Assembly (NCBI RefSeq): GCF_900996225.1
Contig: NZ_CAAJGL010000068.1
Location: 372,001 to 436,000, forward strand
Length of the DNA stretch: 64,000 bases
From: Paraburkholderia sp. BCC1884
GTDB taxonomy: Bacteria; Pseudomonadota; Gammaproteobacteria; Burkholderiales; Burkholderiaceae
Direction: 5' to 3'
Part shown: positions 20,292 to 30,016 of the stretch, piece by piece
Layout of the letters: the number at the start of each line of letters is the position of its first letter
How positions within the stretch are numbered: the stretch's first letter is position 1
Translations under genes and position numbers: made by a program
Notes under the pieces: model-generated
The model's input: the letters and a program-made list of their open reading frames with translations, nothing else
The model's database searches: none
Told to the model about the DNA's origin: nothing

Positions 20292-21349
20292 GGCGTGGCT
20301 CCTCCTGCCGGGTGGCGCGGATAGTCCTGGGCCTCGGCGGTGCGCCGGTCGAACGAGACGGCATAGGCGGCTGAGCGCGCGGCGGGAAACGGATCGTCCG
20401 ATACGTGCATGCCGGAGGGCAACACGGTGGGATCGAAGTTGAGATCGCGGCATGGTCCGTCGGCCTCGGGTTCGATAGCGTTGACCACCAGCGTGCCCGC
20501 TTCCACCTTGCGTCGGTCGTCAGGCCAGGCTTTCGTGGGGTCCGCCGTCGGGTCGCCTGGATTGGCGACCGTGACGACCAGCGTCCATCGTTGCGGCCCG
20601 CTCTGCACCCGCTGCACGATATCCGTATCGAGGAAATCGTCGCCGCGCGCCTTCAACTGGTCGTGCGGGATGGACTCGGGTTGCGCGGCCGGCACGAAGG
20701 ACCAGCGCACGGCCTGGTCCTGTCCCGCTGCGTTCGTAAAGATGAAGCTATTGAGGCTGTTGTATCGCTCCTGTGCGAACGATCCGGTCCATGGCGCGCT
20801 GCCGGCCCACGCGACGAACGCGCCGAACTCCGGATGCGCGGCGGCGAAGTTCTTCATGGCGTCCGGGTCGCTCTTGTCGGCCGAGGCCTGCAGCAGGCCA
20901 TAGAAGGCTTGCGGCGTGGAGACCGCGAAGATGGGCGCGTCGATCATGGCCGTGCGCCATTCGCTGCCGTCCGGCGCGACGATGCGCAGACTGAGGCCGC
21001 GGACTCGCACCGTGGCGTCCGGCGCTTTGGGGTCGGCCGTGGCGAGGTTGAAACGTCCGGTGACCGGGAAGGAGCCCGCCGCAAGCATCGGTGCCTTGGA
21101 GAGCGCCGCTGCCGCGCCATTCGATTCGAAGCTGCCGGTAAAGCAGACGCCCTTGGCGTGATTACGCCGGAAGCCGAGCGCCGGGCCGCCCGGCGGCGCC
21201 AGCCCGTTGACGATCTTGGCTGGCGTCAGGCGTCCCGGTGAAAGCCAGCCGGCCGTGTAGGCGAAGGCCGCGACCAGCGCGACCACGACCACAGCGATCA
21301 GTACCAGCGAACGGGCGGTGGACGCGGAGGAAGTCGGTCTGTCGGCCAT
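20288..21349 (-). CDS. SrpA-like catalase-related peroxidase
   Basis: Heme protein of the mono-functional catalase clan, 353 aa, shorter than true catalases (about 480 aa or more). A single N-terminal membrane helix (residues 14-35) anchors it with the enzyme in the periplasm. The distal histidine region reads FRRNHAKGVCFTGSFE and the proximal tyrosine region AARSAAYAVSFDRR. This is the SrpA/YwnE-like catalase-family peroxidase group. It forms an operon with cytochrome b561. Confidence 0.88.
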   Translation of the reverse strand: MADRPTSSASTARSLVLIAVVVVALVAAFAYTAGWLSPGRLTPAKIVNGLAPPGGPALGFRRNHAKGVCFTGSFESNGAAAALSKAPMLAAGSFPVTGRFNLATADPKAPDATVRVRGLSLRIVAPDGSEWRTAMIDAPIFAVSTPQAFYGLLQASADKSDPDAMKNFAAAHPEFGAFVAWAGSAPWTGSFAQERYNSLNSFIFTNAAGQDQAVRWSFVPAAQPESIPHDQLKARGDDFLDTDIVQRVQSGPQRWTLVVTVANPGDPTADPTKAWPDDRRKVEAGTLVVNAIEPEADGPCRDLNFDPTVLPSGMHVSDDPFPAARSAAYAVSFDRRTAEAQDYPRHPAGGATP

Positions 21350-21692
21350 CGATCTCTCCGATCTTTGATTCGGTTGAGTTGAAATCTAGCAGGGTGGCGA
21401 CAATAGTGCCATCGATCGACGCAGCGTGCTCAGTGGATGCCAGGCGTTACGGGGAGCACCACCGCTGCCGAGTGGCGGCCATTCTTGCGCAGCATGTAGC
21501 CGATGATGCTGCGTTTCTCGCCGCCGGCAGCGAACAGACGCGTGTCGATCGAGCAGCGCATGGGGACGATCCGCTCAACAAGCCCCGGCGCTGTTTTTTG
21601 CACTTCTTCAGGATGGCGTCGGCAAAGACCGTCCCAACCCGCCTGCTAAACTCGTCGCGTTTCCGATCTCACTGTCTTCGACCAAGCCAATC
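21350..21692. other. Intergenic region, no gene recognised
   Basis: About 340 bases between the divergent srpA-like and yciH-like genes. No repeat, hairpin or small gene could be supported; the promoters of both genes should lie here. Confidence 0.4.
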
Positions 21693-22055
21693 ATGAAAAG
21701 CAGTTCAAAAGGTGGCCTCGTCTATTCCACCGATGGCGGCCGCATGTGTCCCGAATGCCGGCAAGTGCTCGCGCAATGTACTTGCAAGGCAGCGGCAAAG
21801 ACAGCACCGGCGGGCGATGGCGTGGTGCGCGTGTCGCGCGAGACGAAAGGGCGGGGCGGCAAGAGCGTCACGCTCGTCAGGGGCCTGGCGCTCGATCCTC
21901 TCGCCCTCGCCGTGCTGGGCAAGCAGTTACGCACGGCATGCGGTTCCGGCGGGACGGTTAAGGATGGCGTTATCGAAGTGCAAGGCGAGCATTGCGAGCG
22001 GATCATCGAAGCGCTCAGGAAGCATGGCCACAACGCCAAGCGGGCCGGAGGTTAA
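21693..22055 (+). CDS. yciH: SUI1/YciH-type translation initiation factor
   Basis: Small protein of 120 aa related to eukaryotic eIF1 and E. coli YciH, which modulates start-site fidelity on the 30S subunit under stress. The N-terminal half has cysteines in RMCPECRQVLAQCTC, and the SUI1 core runs from VVRVSRETKGRGGKSVTLVRG (in part) to GVIEVQGEHCERIIEAL. The family signature RxTKGRGGK is clear. It is a single-gene unit. Confidence 0.93.
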   Translation: MKSSSKGGLVYSTDGGRMCPECRQVLAQCTCKAAAKTAPAGDGVVRVSRETKGRGGKSVTLVRGLALDPLALAVLGKQLRTACGSGGTVKDGVIEVQGEHCERIIEALRKHGHNAKRAGG

Positions 22056-22122
22056 GGCGCCGCCCGGTTCTCCTGTACGCGCAGTGGGTGTGCCGTCGCC
22101 GACCATGGCGGCGGCAAGGCGC

Positions 22123-23958
22123 TCACATCAGATCCGGCCGCGGCGGCGGTGTGCGTCGGATCTGCCGCGCGAGCGTATCGCGATAGATGCCCGGCACCGC
22201 AGCAAGTTCAGCCGGCGTGCCTTGCTGAACGACTCGGCCGCGATTGAGCACGACGATGCGGTCGAAGCTTTGCAGCGTCGAGAGCCGATGCGCGATGGCC
22301 ACGACCGTGCGGTTTTTCATCAGCCGGTCGAGGGCTGCCTGAATGGCGATTTCCGATCCCGTGTCGAGCGCCGAGGTCGCTTCGTCGAGCAGCAGAATCG
22401 GCGAATCCTTGAGAATGGCGCGTGCAATCGCGATGCGCTGACGTTGCCCGCCAGACAATTTCGCCCCGCGGTCGCCGGCAATCGTGTTCAGACCTTCCGG
22501 TAGCGCCGCGATGAAATCCAGGCAGTGCGCGTCTTCACACGCGCGGCGGACGTCGTCCTCGTTTGCATCCGGGCAACCGTAGCGAATGTTTTCCAGCAGC
22601 GAGCGGTGCAACAGCGTCACGTCTTGTGGAACGATCGACATGGCGGCTTGCAAACTTTGCACGGTCACGTGCGCAATGTCCTGGCCCGAAATCCGCACGC
22701 AGCCCGAACCCGGTTCGTAGAAGTGTTGAAGCAGCGCGAGCACCGTCGATTTGCCCGCGCCGGACGGCCCGACCAGACCGACGCGCTCACCGGCCTCGAT
22801 ATGCAGATTCAGACTGCTGAGCACGGGGCGCCGCCCCGGGTACGCGAAGGTCACGTTTTCGAAATCCACGGTGGCGTGGCGCATTTCGAGCGGGGTGGCT
22901 TTGGTGGGCTCGGGCATCGCATGCGGGATCAGCAGCGTCTCGGAGGCTTCGCCGAGCCGGGCGACGTGCTGGGTCAGTTCGACGAAGGCCACGGCGATGT
23001 CGCGCGAACCGTGCAGGATCGAGAACCCGAGCGAGCCGATCAAAACGACGTCACCGGTCGTCGCGCGATCGATGCTCCACAGCCAGACGGTCCACCCGAG
23101 CACGCCGGCGGAAAGAATCGACGTCGCGATCGCGTGCATCAACCGCAGCTTTTCGAGGTACAGCAAACTGCGTTTGCGCGCGCTGTTCTCGGCGGCGAGA
23201 TGGTCGTCGAACCGCCGTCGCTCCGTCAAGACCGCGCTGAACGCCCGCACCAGCCCCATATTGCCGATCACGTCGACAAGCTCGCCGTCCACCGAGGCCG
23301 CCTGTTTGGCGAACGCTTCGTGCCGCGATGTGCCCCGGCGCGCCAGCAGGAACAGGCAGAAAGCGAGCACCGCCGAGATGCCGACCAGCGTCAGACTCAT
23401 CGGAATACTGACGGCTGCCACCATCACGATGGCGCCGACCACGGTCAGCGTCGGCGGCAAGGCGGTCCATGCGATGGTGTTTTCCAGCACGTACACCGCG
23501 TTGGCCGTGGCGGAGATGCGGCTCGACAGCACGCCCGGTTGTTTGTCGGAGAAGAACGAGGGCGCGTGGCCGGCCAGATAGTCGAACATTTCCCGGCGAA
23601 TATCGCCGGTCACCGCCACGAAGGTGCGCGCCGAGCGCCATCCTGCGACGCGCCAGAAGAGGTTGTCGGCGAGGATCAGCGCGACGAGTACGACGAATGC
23701 CCGCACCACGCGCTCCGGATGCGCGCGGCCGGTGGGCAGCGAGTCGATCAGATTGCGGATGCCGTATTGCGAAGCCAGCGCACAGGCTACCGCAGCCACG
23801 ACGCTCAACAGAACGACCGTATGCGCGAGCTTATGGCGCGCCACGTAACGCCAGATCAGACGAATCGGATGCCCTGCGTAGCGCGACAGCGCACGGGAGC
23901 GCCGCCGTCTGCGCACGCGGCCGGCCCGGCTGGTATCGCCGTCATCCACGAGATCCAT
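22123..23958 (-). CDS. ABC exporter, fused permease and ATPase
   Basis: Half-transporter of 611 aa of the MsbA/multidrug type. Six membrane helices span about residues 35-310, followed by the nucleotide-binding domain: Walker A GPSGAGKST, Q-loop SIVPQDVTLL, signature LSGGQRQRIA, Walker B ILLLDEATSALD and H-loop AIAHRLSTL. I choose ATG 23958, preceded by GGAGAAGG; earlier in-frame starts give an unconserved Arg-rich tail. The substrate is unknown, with lipids, peptides or drugs as typical choices. Confidence 0.9.
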   Translation of the reverse strand: MDLVDDGDTSRAGRVRRRRRSRALSRYAGHPIRLIWRYVARHKLAHTVVLLSVVAAVACALASQYGIRNLIDSLPTGRAHPERVVRAFVVLVALILADNLFWRVAGWRSARTFVAVTGDIRREMFDYLAGHAPSFFSDKQPGVLSSRISATANAVYVLENTIAWTALPPTLTVVGAIVMVAAVSIPMSLTLVGISAVLAFCLFLLARRGTSRHEAFAKQAASVDGELVDVIGNMGLVRAFSAVLTERRRFDDHLAAENSARKRSLLYLEKLRLMHAIATSILSAGVLGWTVWLWSIDRATTGDVVLIGSLGFSILHGSRDIAVAFVELTQHVARLGEASETLLIPHAMPEPTKATPLEMRHATVDFENVTFAYPGRRPVLSSLNLHIEAGERVGLVGPSGAGKSTVLALLQHFYEPGSGCVRISGQDIAHVTVQSLQAAMSIVPQDVTLLHRSLLENIRYGCPDANEDDVRRACEDAHCLDFIAALPEGLNTIAGDRGAKLSGGQRQRIAIARAILKDSPILLLDEATSALDTGSEIAIQAALDRLMKNRTVVAIAHRLSTLQSFDRIVVLNRGRVVQQGTPAELAAVPGIYRDTLARQIRRTPPPRPDLM

Positions 23959-24179
23959 GGCACCTTCTCCCAATCGATGGAGTCGGGCGTCCATGCTGTC
24001 GATCCCGCGAATGCAGGCGTCAGTTGAGAGGTCCGGCTTGCGGTTCACGCAAGCGGCGTGCCTTCACGTCGCTTCAGATCGATTGCCAGAGTGTGGGACA
24101 AGAACGCCGGAATTGATACTCCGCCCGTTTGGTTGCTAACCTGCCAGAAGCGCTGCAAAAAACGATAGGAGACGCCGGA

Positions 24180-24962
24180 ATGCGGTATTCGGATGAGGAG
24201 CACGACGCCTACGCAAATGCGTTCGAGCGTGACGGCATGGTCGTGCTGAAGCAGCATTTCCCAAAGACCACGCTTGCCAGGTGGCGCAAGGCATTCGATC
24301 ACCTGCTCGCGGAGCGGCTGCAAGACAACGCCACTGCGGTACGCGGCGCCAACCGGCACTACATCACGCTGCCGTTTGCCGGCCTGTTTGCGGACGAAAG
24401 CATCTTCTGCGATGCCGACGTGCTCGCTATCGTCGAACGGGTGGCGGGCGACGATCCCACTCTGTGCCAACTCGCGACGGACACGCCGCTACGCGGCTCG
24501 ACCTACCAGGACGTGCACCGCGACACCCCCGCGCTGTTCGACGGCCTGCCGGAAACGCCTTCATTTCAACTCGCGGTGAATTTCCCGCTGTGCGACGTGA
24601 CGCTCGAGAACGGCCCGTTCGAGACCACGATCGGCACTCACCGGATGAACGCCGAGGAAGCGCGGCAAGCCTACGAGTCGGGCCAGCGTCCATTGCAAGC
24701 CGTCCCGATGGAGTTGGGCGACGTGATGATTCGCGACGTCAGGGCGCTGCATCGAGGCACGCCGAACGACACCGACTCGCCGCGCCCGATGGTGGTGATC
24801 GGCTATAGCAGGAGTTGGTATTTCAGGCCGGAGGTACATATCGACGTGCCGCGCGCCGTGTATTCGGCGCTGAGTCCACGGGCAAAGCGGCTGCTTCGGC
24901 ATATGCCGCAGGTCGACGACGCGGTTCAGGGCGGCGAAAGTTACCTCGAATTCGCTTACTGA
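24180..24962 (+). CDS. Phytanoyl-CoA dioxygenase (PhyH) family protein
   Basis: Fe(II)/2-oxoglutarate-dependent oxygenase of 260 aa. The iron-binding HxD is in YQDVHRDTPALF and the distal histidine in VRALHRGTPND, which also supplies the 2-oxoglutarate arginine further on. The start ATG 24180 has AGGAGA upstream. Hydroxylation of a small molecule is expected; the substrate is not evident and the neighbours give no hint. Confidence 0.85.
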   Translation: MRYSDEEHDAYANAFERDGMVVLKQHFPKTTLARWRKAFDHLLAERLQDNATAVRGANRHYITLPFAGLFADESIFCDADVLAIVERVAGDDPTLCQLATDTPLRGSTYQDVHRDTPALFDGLPETPSFQLAVNFPLCDVTLENGPFETTIGTHRMNAEEARQAYESGQRPLQAVPMELGDVMIRDVRALHRGTPNDTDSPRPMVVIGYSRSWYFRPEVHIDVPRAVYSALSPRAKRLLRHMPQVDDAVQGGESYLEFAY

Positions 24963-25146
24963 CCGACGTGTGAGCGTAGCCATATAGCGTCCTACAGCAG
25001 GCCACGTTGGTCAATAGAGAGCTGTGCTCAATTGCTCAGGACTAACCCTCGTCAGATACTGAAAGTATCGTCCCATCGCTCGATAAGTCATGGCAACGCC
25101 AACGATGAGCGCCGATCAGCGTGCACGGGACTAAAGGGGGCCTCAA

Positions 25147-25737
25147 ATGGCAAGCGACGATCTTGCTGTACTCGTGGGCGTCGGAATTCTCGCACTGTCC
25201 TGCCTGGTCGTGTGCGCCGTTTATGTATACCTGGGCAGTGAGAGGCACCGCAACCGGTGGCGGCAATTCGAACATCCTAAAAGCGCCGCGCCGGCGATCC
25301 GCCACATTGAAGAACCGATTCCGGTCGACGAGGTGATCATGGGCACGCAACTCAGCTACCGCTGCAGAACCTCGCTGTATCGCGCTTCCGTCAGCACGGC
25401 GCGCGGTCAAAGCATGGTGTTCCTGACCGCCGACAGCCGCGAGGACGCGCGCCAGCGCGCCGCCGCGGCGCTGGCCGCGATCCACGGTGTCGCCGCTCAG
25501 GACGTTTCGCTGTGCAACCTGGCGTCGTTCCACGAACTGCTCGACGTCGGCGTGAGCGAGGACGAGGACCTGCGGATATTCGAGGTCGCCTGGAAAGGTG
25601 CGGATGTCAGCGCGTGGGCCGAACACCCGCTGTTCCTAACCGACGACGCCAGCCTGCTGGGCAAATGGGCCGAGTTGTACGCAGACCTCGCGCGCGAGCT
25701 GGCGGTCGGTGTCATCGAGCGCGCCCAGGGTTCGTGA
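25147..25737 (+). CDS. Membrane-anchored hypothetical protein, 196 aa
   Basis: One N-terminal membrane helix (about residues 7-29, LVGVGILALSCLVVCAVYVY) followed by a soluble cytoplasmic domain of about 160 aa. A Gly-rich ribosome site (GGGGG) lies eight bases upstream. No family recognised. It is followed 76 bases later by a GNAT acetyltransferase gene in the same direction. Confidence 0.75.
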   Translation: MASDDLAVLVGVGILALSCLVVCAVYVYLGSERHRNRWRQFEHPKSAAPAIRHIEEPIPVDEVIMGTQLSYRCRTSLYRASVSTARGQSMVFLTADSREDARQRAAAALAAIHGVAAQDVSLCNLASFHELLDVGVSEDEDLRIFEVAWKGADVSAWAEHPLFLTDDASLLGKWAELYADLARELAVGVIERAQGS

Positions 25738-25813
25738 AGCTAGTGTAATTGCGGTATCTTTCGCGCTCCATCAATTGCTGGGCAGCGGGCCGCCACTGCC
25801 TGATAGAGACCGC

Positions 25814-26347
25814 ATGAGTACTGTTCGACTGAGCCGTGTGACCCGCGCCGACGCGGCCGATCTGATCGCCGCGAATCGCGCGAGTCAGGACTATCACCTG
25901 CCTTGGGTCACATCGTTTACCGATCAGGCGGGCTTCGACAGCTGGTTCGCGCGCTGTCTGACGGGGCCCAACGTCGGCATGGTCGCGCGCGAGGCGGTCT
26001 CTGACCAGGTGGCGGGCGTCGTCAATTTCAGCGAGATCGTGGGCGGCATTTTTCAGAACGCGTATCTCGGCTACTACGGCATGGCGGGCTTCAGCCGCCG
26101 CGGCCTGATGACAGGTGCCGTGCGTGCAGCCATCGCGTACGGGTTCCAGGAGCTTGGGTTGCATCGGATCGAGGCCAACATCCAGCCCGAGAATACGGCG
26201 TCTGTCGCTCTGGTGCGCCGCTTGGGCTTTCAGAAAGAAGGCTTTTCACGCGGTTATTTGCGTATCAACGGCCAATGGCGCGATCACGAGCGGTGGGCGC
26301 TGCTGGCCGACGAGCACGACGAGCCAGCAGCGCGCGAAGCGAGTTGA
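25814..26347 (+). CDS. GNAT N-acetyltransferase, RimJ/RimL type
   Basis: Acetyl-CoA-dependent N-acetyltransferase of 177 aa. The C-terminal half is diagnostic: FSRRGLMTGAVRAAIAYGF (acetyl-CoA loop), LGLHRIEANIQPENTASVALVRRLGF and EGFSRGYLRINGQWRDHERWAL. This matches proteins acetylating ribosomal protein N-termini or related substrates. The start ATG 25814 follows GATAGAGA. Confidence 0.88.
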   Translation: MSTVRLSRVTRADAADLIAANRASQDYHLPWVTSFTDQAGFDSWFARCLTGPNVGMVAREAVSDQVAGVVNFSEIVGGIFQNAYLGYYGMAGFSRRGLMTGAVRAAIAYGFQELGLHRIEANIQPENTASVALVRRLGFQKEGFSRGYLRINGQWRDHERWALLADEHDEPAAREAS

Positions 26348-26372
26348 GCCGGCGCCCATCGCCGCCAGCCGC

Positions 26373-26804
26373 TCACGCCCCTGCCGACGCCTCCAGTTCC
26401 GCCAAACGCTTGCGCAACAGACGATCCTCCTGAAACCGGCTGGTCTCATCGCGAATCACCGCGACGATGGCGGTCAGTTCCTGTTGCGGCGAATGCAGCA
26501 ACGCGACGGTGAACGCAATCGACATCGAGCGGCCGTCCTTGTCTACGGCGGGAACGCGCAGCACGTCGTTGCCGTAGCGAGTCTCGCCGGTTGCCATGGT
26601 CTTGTGATACCCGTCCCAATGACGGCCGCGCAAACGCTCGGGAATGATCAGATCGAGCGACTGGCCGAGCGCTTCGTCGGATGTGAAGCCGAACATGCGC
26701 TGGGCAGCGGGATTCCAGAAGGTGATGCTGCCGGCCGCATCGGAGATGATGATGGCGTCGCCAATCGCGTTGGCGAGTTGCTGGAAGTCGATTGCGCTCT
26801 GCAT
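26373..26804 (-). CDS. Stand-alone PAS domain protein
   Basis: Single PAS sensor domain of 143 aa without an attached output domain. The core reads AIGDAIIISDAAGSITFWNP and MFGFTSDEALGQSLDLIIPE, and the C-terminus (about 115-143) is a charged helix that could mediate dimerisation. GGGGGAG precedes ATG 26804. It lies downstream of the oxalate operon in the same direction, separated by a 30-base palindrome. It may act in trans on a partner; none is adjacent. Confidence 0.82.
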   Translation of the reverse strand: MQSAIDFQQLANAIGDAIIISDAAGSITFWNPAAQRMFGFTSDEALGQSLDLIIPERLRGRHWDGYHKTMATGETRYGNDVLRVPAVDKDGRSMSIAFTVALLHSPQQELTAIVAVIRDETSRFQEDRLLRKRLAELEASAGA

Positions 26805-26846
26805 GGCTCCCCCGAATTTAAATCCACAGTGGCTTGAGATGGAATG

Positions 26847-26876
26847 GAAGACGGCGCCACGCGTGGCGCCGTCTTC
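26847..26876 (-). terminator. 30-base perfect palindrome after frc
   Basis: GAAGACGGCGCCAC and GTGGCGCCGTCTTC are exact reverse complements around a GC centre, so the whole 30 bases are palindromic. It lies 40 bases after the frc stop and 42 bases before the PAS gene start, best explained as the terminator of the oxalate operon; no U-tract follows. Confidence 0.6.
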
Positions 26877-26915
26877 GCAGGTCAACGCTCGACAACCCGT
26901 GCTGCGGTCAAACGA

Positions 26916-28166
26916 TTAAACCGCTTTCATTTCGCGCAGATTGAAGATGTCCTGCTTGCTATAGCCAAGGCTCGCGAGCACTTCGTCCGTATGCTCGCCG
27001 AGCAGCGGCGACGCCGTCACTTCCGGCTTCATATCCGAGAACTTGATCGGGCTGCCGACGGTCAGGTACGAGCCGCGCTTCTTATGCGGCACTTCGACGA
27101 TCGTCCCGCTCGCGCGCAACGACGGATCGTTGGCCAGTTCTTTCATCGTCAGCACCGGCGCGCACGGAATGTCGAACTTGCGCAGGATGTCGACCGCTTC
27201 GAACTTGGTCTTGTCGGCGAGCCAGCCTTCGATTGTCGCGAAGATTTCGAAGATATGCGGTTGGCGCGCTTCGGCCGTCTTGTAGGCGGGATCTTCGATC
27301 CACTCCGGCTTGCCGAGCGCCTTGCAGATCGGCTCCCATGCATGGCCCTGAATCGTGAAGTAGATGTAGGCGTTCGGGTCCGTCTCCCAGCCTTTGCACT
27401 TGAGCACCCAGCCCGGCTGACCACCGCCGCCCGCATTGCCGCCGCGCGGCACCACGTCGCTGAATTCGCCGTGCGGATACTGCGGATATTCCTCGAGATA
27501 ACCCACGCGTTCGAGCCGCTGCTGGTCGCGCAGCTTCACGCGGCAGAGATTCAGCACGCTGTCCTGCATCGACACGGCGACTTTCTGCCCCTTGCCGGTT
27601 TTGTCACGTCCGATCAGGGCGGTCAGGATGCCGATTGCCAGATGCATGCCGGTGTTGCTGTCGCCGAGCGCGGCGGCGCTGATGGTCGGCGGGCCGTCCC
27701 AGAAGCCGGTGGTGGAGGCCGCGCCGCCCGCGCATTGGGCGACGTTTTCGTACACCTTCAGGTCGTCGTAATGGTGGCCGTCGCTGAAGCCCTTGACCGA
27801 GGCGACGATCATCTTCGGATTGAGTTCGTTCAGACGCTCCCATGAAAAGCCCATGCGGTCCAGCGCACCCGGACCGAAATTCTCCACCAGCACGTCGGAT
27901 TCGCGGATCAGTTTTTCGAGCACTTCCTTGCCTTCGGGCTTTTTCGTGTCCAGCGTCAGCGACTTCTTGTTGCTGTTGAGCATGGTGAAATACAGCGCAT
28001 CCGCGTCGGGAATGTCGCGCAACTGGTTGCGCGTCACGTCGCCCGAGCCCGGCCGTTCGACCTTGATGACGTCGGCGCCGAACCAGGCGAGCAACTGCGT
28101 GCACGCCGGACCCGCCTGAACGTGCGTGAAGTCGATGATCTTGATGCCTTCAAGAGGTTTGGTCAT
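26916..28166 (-). CDS. frc: Formyl-CoA:oxalate CoA-transferase
   Basis: Family III CoA-transferase of 416 aa that moves CoA from formyl-CoA to oxalate. The catalytic aspartate sits at residue 169 in [10 protein letters not shown] and the conserved glutamine at 17 in HVQAGPAC, numbering that matches the well-studied Oxalobacter enzyme. The flexible glycine loop reads GGGGQ at 246-250. It follows the decarboxylase gene by 25 bases, with CGGAG upstream of its start. Role: oxalate activation in a catabolic cycle. Identity is strong from residues plus context. Confidence 0.95.
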   Translation of the reverse strand: MTKPLEGIKIIDFTHVQAGPACTQLLAWFGADVIKVERPGSGDVTRNQLRDIPDADALYFTMLNSNKKSLTLDTKKPEGKEVLEKLIRESDVLVENFGPGALDRMGFSWERLNELNPKMIVASVKGFSDGHHYDDLKVYENVAQCAGGAASTTGFWDGPPTISAAALGDSNTGMHLAIGILTALIGRDKTGKGQKVAVSMQDSVLNLCRVKLRDQQRLERVGYLEEYPQYPHGEFSDVVPRGGNAGGGGQPGWVLKCKGWETDPNAYIYFTIQGHAWEPICKALGKPEWIEDPAYKTAEARQPHIFEIFATIEGWLADKTKFEAVDILRKFDIPCAPVLTMKELANDPSLRASGTIVEVPHKKRGSYLTVGSPIKFSDMKPEVTASPLLGEHTDEVLASLGYSKQDIFNLREMKAV

Positions 28167-28191
28167 GTTGAACGCTCCGTGGTCGGTTAGA

Positions 28192-29934
28192 TTACTTTTT
28201 CATTGCCGCGCTTTGCGGATTCAGATTGGTCAGGCGACCGCTTTCGGTGCCGGCGGCTTCATCGATGACGGCGTTGATCAAGGTCGGCTTGCCGGATGCA
28301 ATTGCTTCGAGCAGTGCCTTCGTCAGTTCTTCCGGCGTGGTCGCGTGGTGGCCGACGCCGCCGAAGGCCTCGATCATCTTGTCGTAGCGCGCGCCCTTCA
28401 CGAACACGGTCGGCGCCACATCCTTGCCGCCCGTCGGGTTCACGTCGGTGCCGCGATACACGCCGTTGTTGTTGAACACGATGGTGCAGACCGGCAAGTC
28501 GTAACGGCAGATGGTTTCGAGTTCCATGCCGCTGAAGCCGAACGCGCTGTCGCCTTCGATGGCGACCACCGGCTTGCCGCTCGTCACCGCCGCGCCGATC
28601 GCGAAACCCATGCCGATGCCCATGATTCCCCACGTGCCCGAATCGAAACGCTTACGCGGCTCATACATGTCGATGATGCTGCGCGCGTAGTCGAGCGTGT
28701 TCGCCCCTTCGTTGACGACGTTGATGTCCGGGCGCGTCTTCAGCACGTCGCGAATCGCGCGCAAGGCGCTGTGGAAATTCATCGGGGACGGGTTCTTGTC
28801 GAGCGTCGCGGCCATCTTGGCGAGGTTCGTCTTCTTGCGCTCGGCGATTGCGCCGGTCCATTCCGCATTCGGTTTCGCGAAGCCCGCATCGAGACCGGCG
28901 CGCAGCGCCGCCACGCACGATCCGATATCGCCGATCACCGGCGCGGCGATCGCGACGTTGCTGTCGATTTCGGTCGGCGAGATATCGACCTGGACGAAAC
29001 GCTTCGGCTCGGCGCCCCACGTCTTGCCCTTGCCGTGCGCCAACAGCCAGTTCAGACGCGCGCCGATCAGCACGACCACGTCGGCTTCCTGCAGCACGAA
29101 CGAGCGCGCGGCCGACGCCGATTGCTCGTGCGTGTCGGGCAACAGACCCTTGGCCATCGACATCGGCAGATACGGAATACCGCTTTGCTCGACGAATGCA
29201 CGAATCTCCGCGTCGGCCTGCGCGTAGGCCGCGCCTTTGCCGAGCAGGATCAGCGGACGCCTGGCGCTCTTCAGCACGTCGATGGCGCGCGTGACCGATT
29301 CGGGCGCCGGCAACTGACGCGGTGCGGCGTCGACCACGCGGATCAACGATTGTTGTGCCTTCACGGCGTCCATCGTTTGTGCGAGGAGCTTGGCCGGCAA
29401 GTCCAGATACACGCCGCCGGGGCGTCCCGACACGGCGGCGCGGATCGCCCGCGCCACGCCGACACCGATATCTTCCGCATGCAGCACGCGGTATGCAGCC
29501 TTCGCATACGGTTTCGCCGCATTCAACTGATCCATTTCCTCGTAGTCGCCTTGCTGCAGGTCGACGATTTCACGCTCGCTCGAACCGCTGATGAGGATCA
29601 TCGGGAAGCAATTGGTGGTCGCGTTGGCGAGCGCAGTCAGGCCGTTCAGGAAACCCGGCGCCGACACCGTCAGGCAGATACCGGGCTTTTGCGTCATGAA
29701 ACCGGAAATGGCCGCCGCGTTGCCCGCATGCTGCTCGTGACGAAAGCCGATGAAACGCATGCCCTCCGCTTGCGCGAGGCGCGCGAGGTCGGTGATCGGA
29801 ATGCCGACCAGTCCAAAGATGGTGCTGATGTCGTTCAGTTTCAGCGCATCGATGACGAGGTGGAAACCGTCGGTCGTCCCGGTGGCCGGTTGGGTCTGCG
29901 TGTCTTTTGCCGTGTGGCTGTCGGCTTCTGCCAT
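28192..29934 (-). CDS. oxc: Oxalyl-CoA decarboxylase
   Basis: Thiamine-diphosphate enzyme of 580 aa that converts oxalyl-CoA to formyl-CoA and CO2. The N-terminal PYR domain has the conserved glutamate in [17 protein letters not shown], and the C-terminal PP domain carries the ThDP motif [20 protein letters not shown] followed by [10 protein letters not shown] good AAGGAGAG precedes the ATG. It sits between the antiporter and frc, completing the oxalate pathway. Confidence 0.95.
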   Translation of the reverse strand: MAEADSHTAKDTQTQPATGTTDGFHLVIDALKLNDISTIFGLVGIPITDLARLAQAEGMRFIGFRHEQHAGNAAAISGFMTQKPGICLTVSAPGFLNGLTALANATTNCFPMILISGSSEREIVDLQQGDYEEMDQLNAAKPYAKAAYRVLHAEDIGVGVARAIRAAVSGRPGGVYLDLPAKLLAQTMDAVKAQQSLIRVVDAAPRQLPAPESVTRAIDVLKSARRPLILLGKGAAYAQADAEIRAFVEQSGIPYLPMSMAKGLLPDTHEQSASAARSFVLQEADVVVLIGARLNWLLAHGKGKTWGAEPKRFVQVDISPTEIDSNVAIAAPVIGDIGSCVAALRAGLDAGFAKPNAEWTGAIAERKKTNLAKMAATLDKNPSPMNFHSALRAIRDVLKTRPDINVVNEGANTLDYARSIIDMYEPRKRFDSGTWGIMGIGMGFAIGAAVTSGKPVVAIEGDSAFGFSGMELETICRYDLPVCTIVFNNNGVYRGTDVNPTGGKDVAPTVFVKGARYDKMIEAFGGVGHHATTPEELTKALLEAIASGKPTLINAVIDEAAGTESGRLTNLNPQSAAMKK

Positions 29935-30016
29935 GACGTCTCTCCTTGGTAGCGGGGCGTTGTGAGTTTCGTGCCTGAGCGGGGCGCTCAGGTTGCGACT
30001 TGTTTGCGATTCAGTT

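Noticed and set aside
22525..24027. A 500-codon open frame antisense to the ABC exporter
   Set aside because: Rich in His, Gln and Arg with no ribosome binding site or recognisable domain; it mirrors a clear ABC exporter on the other strand and is a GC-bias shadow.
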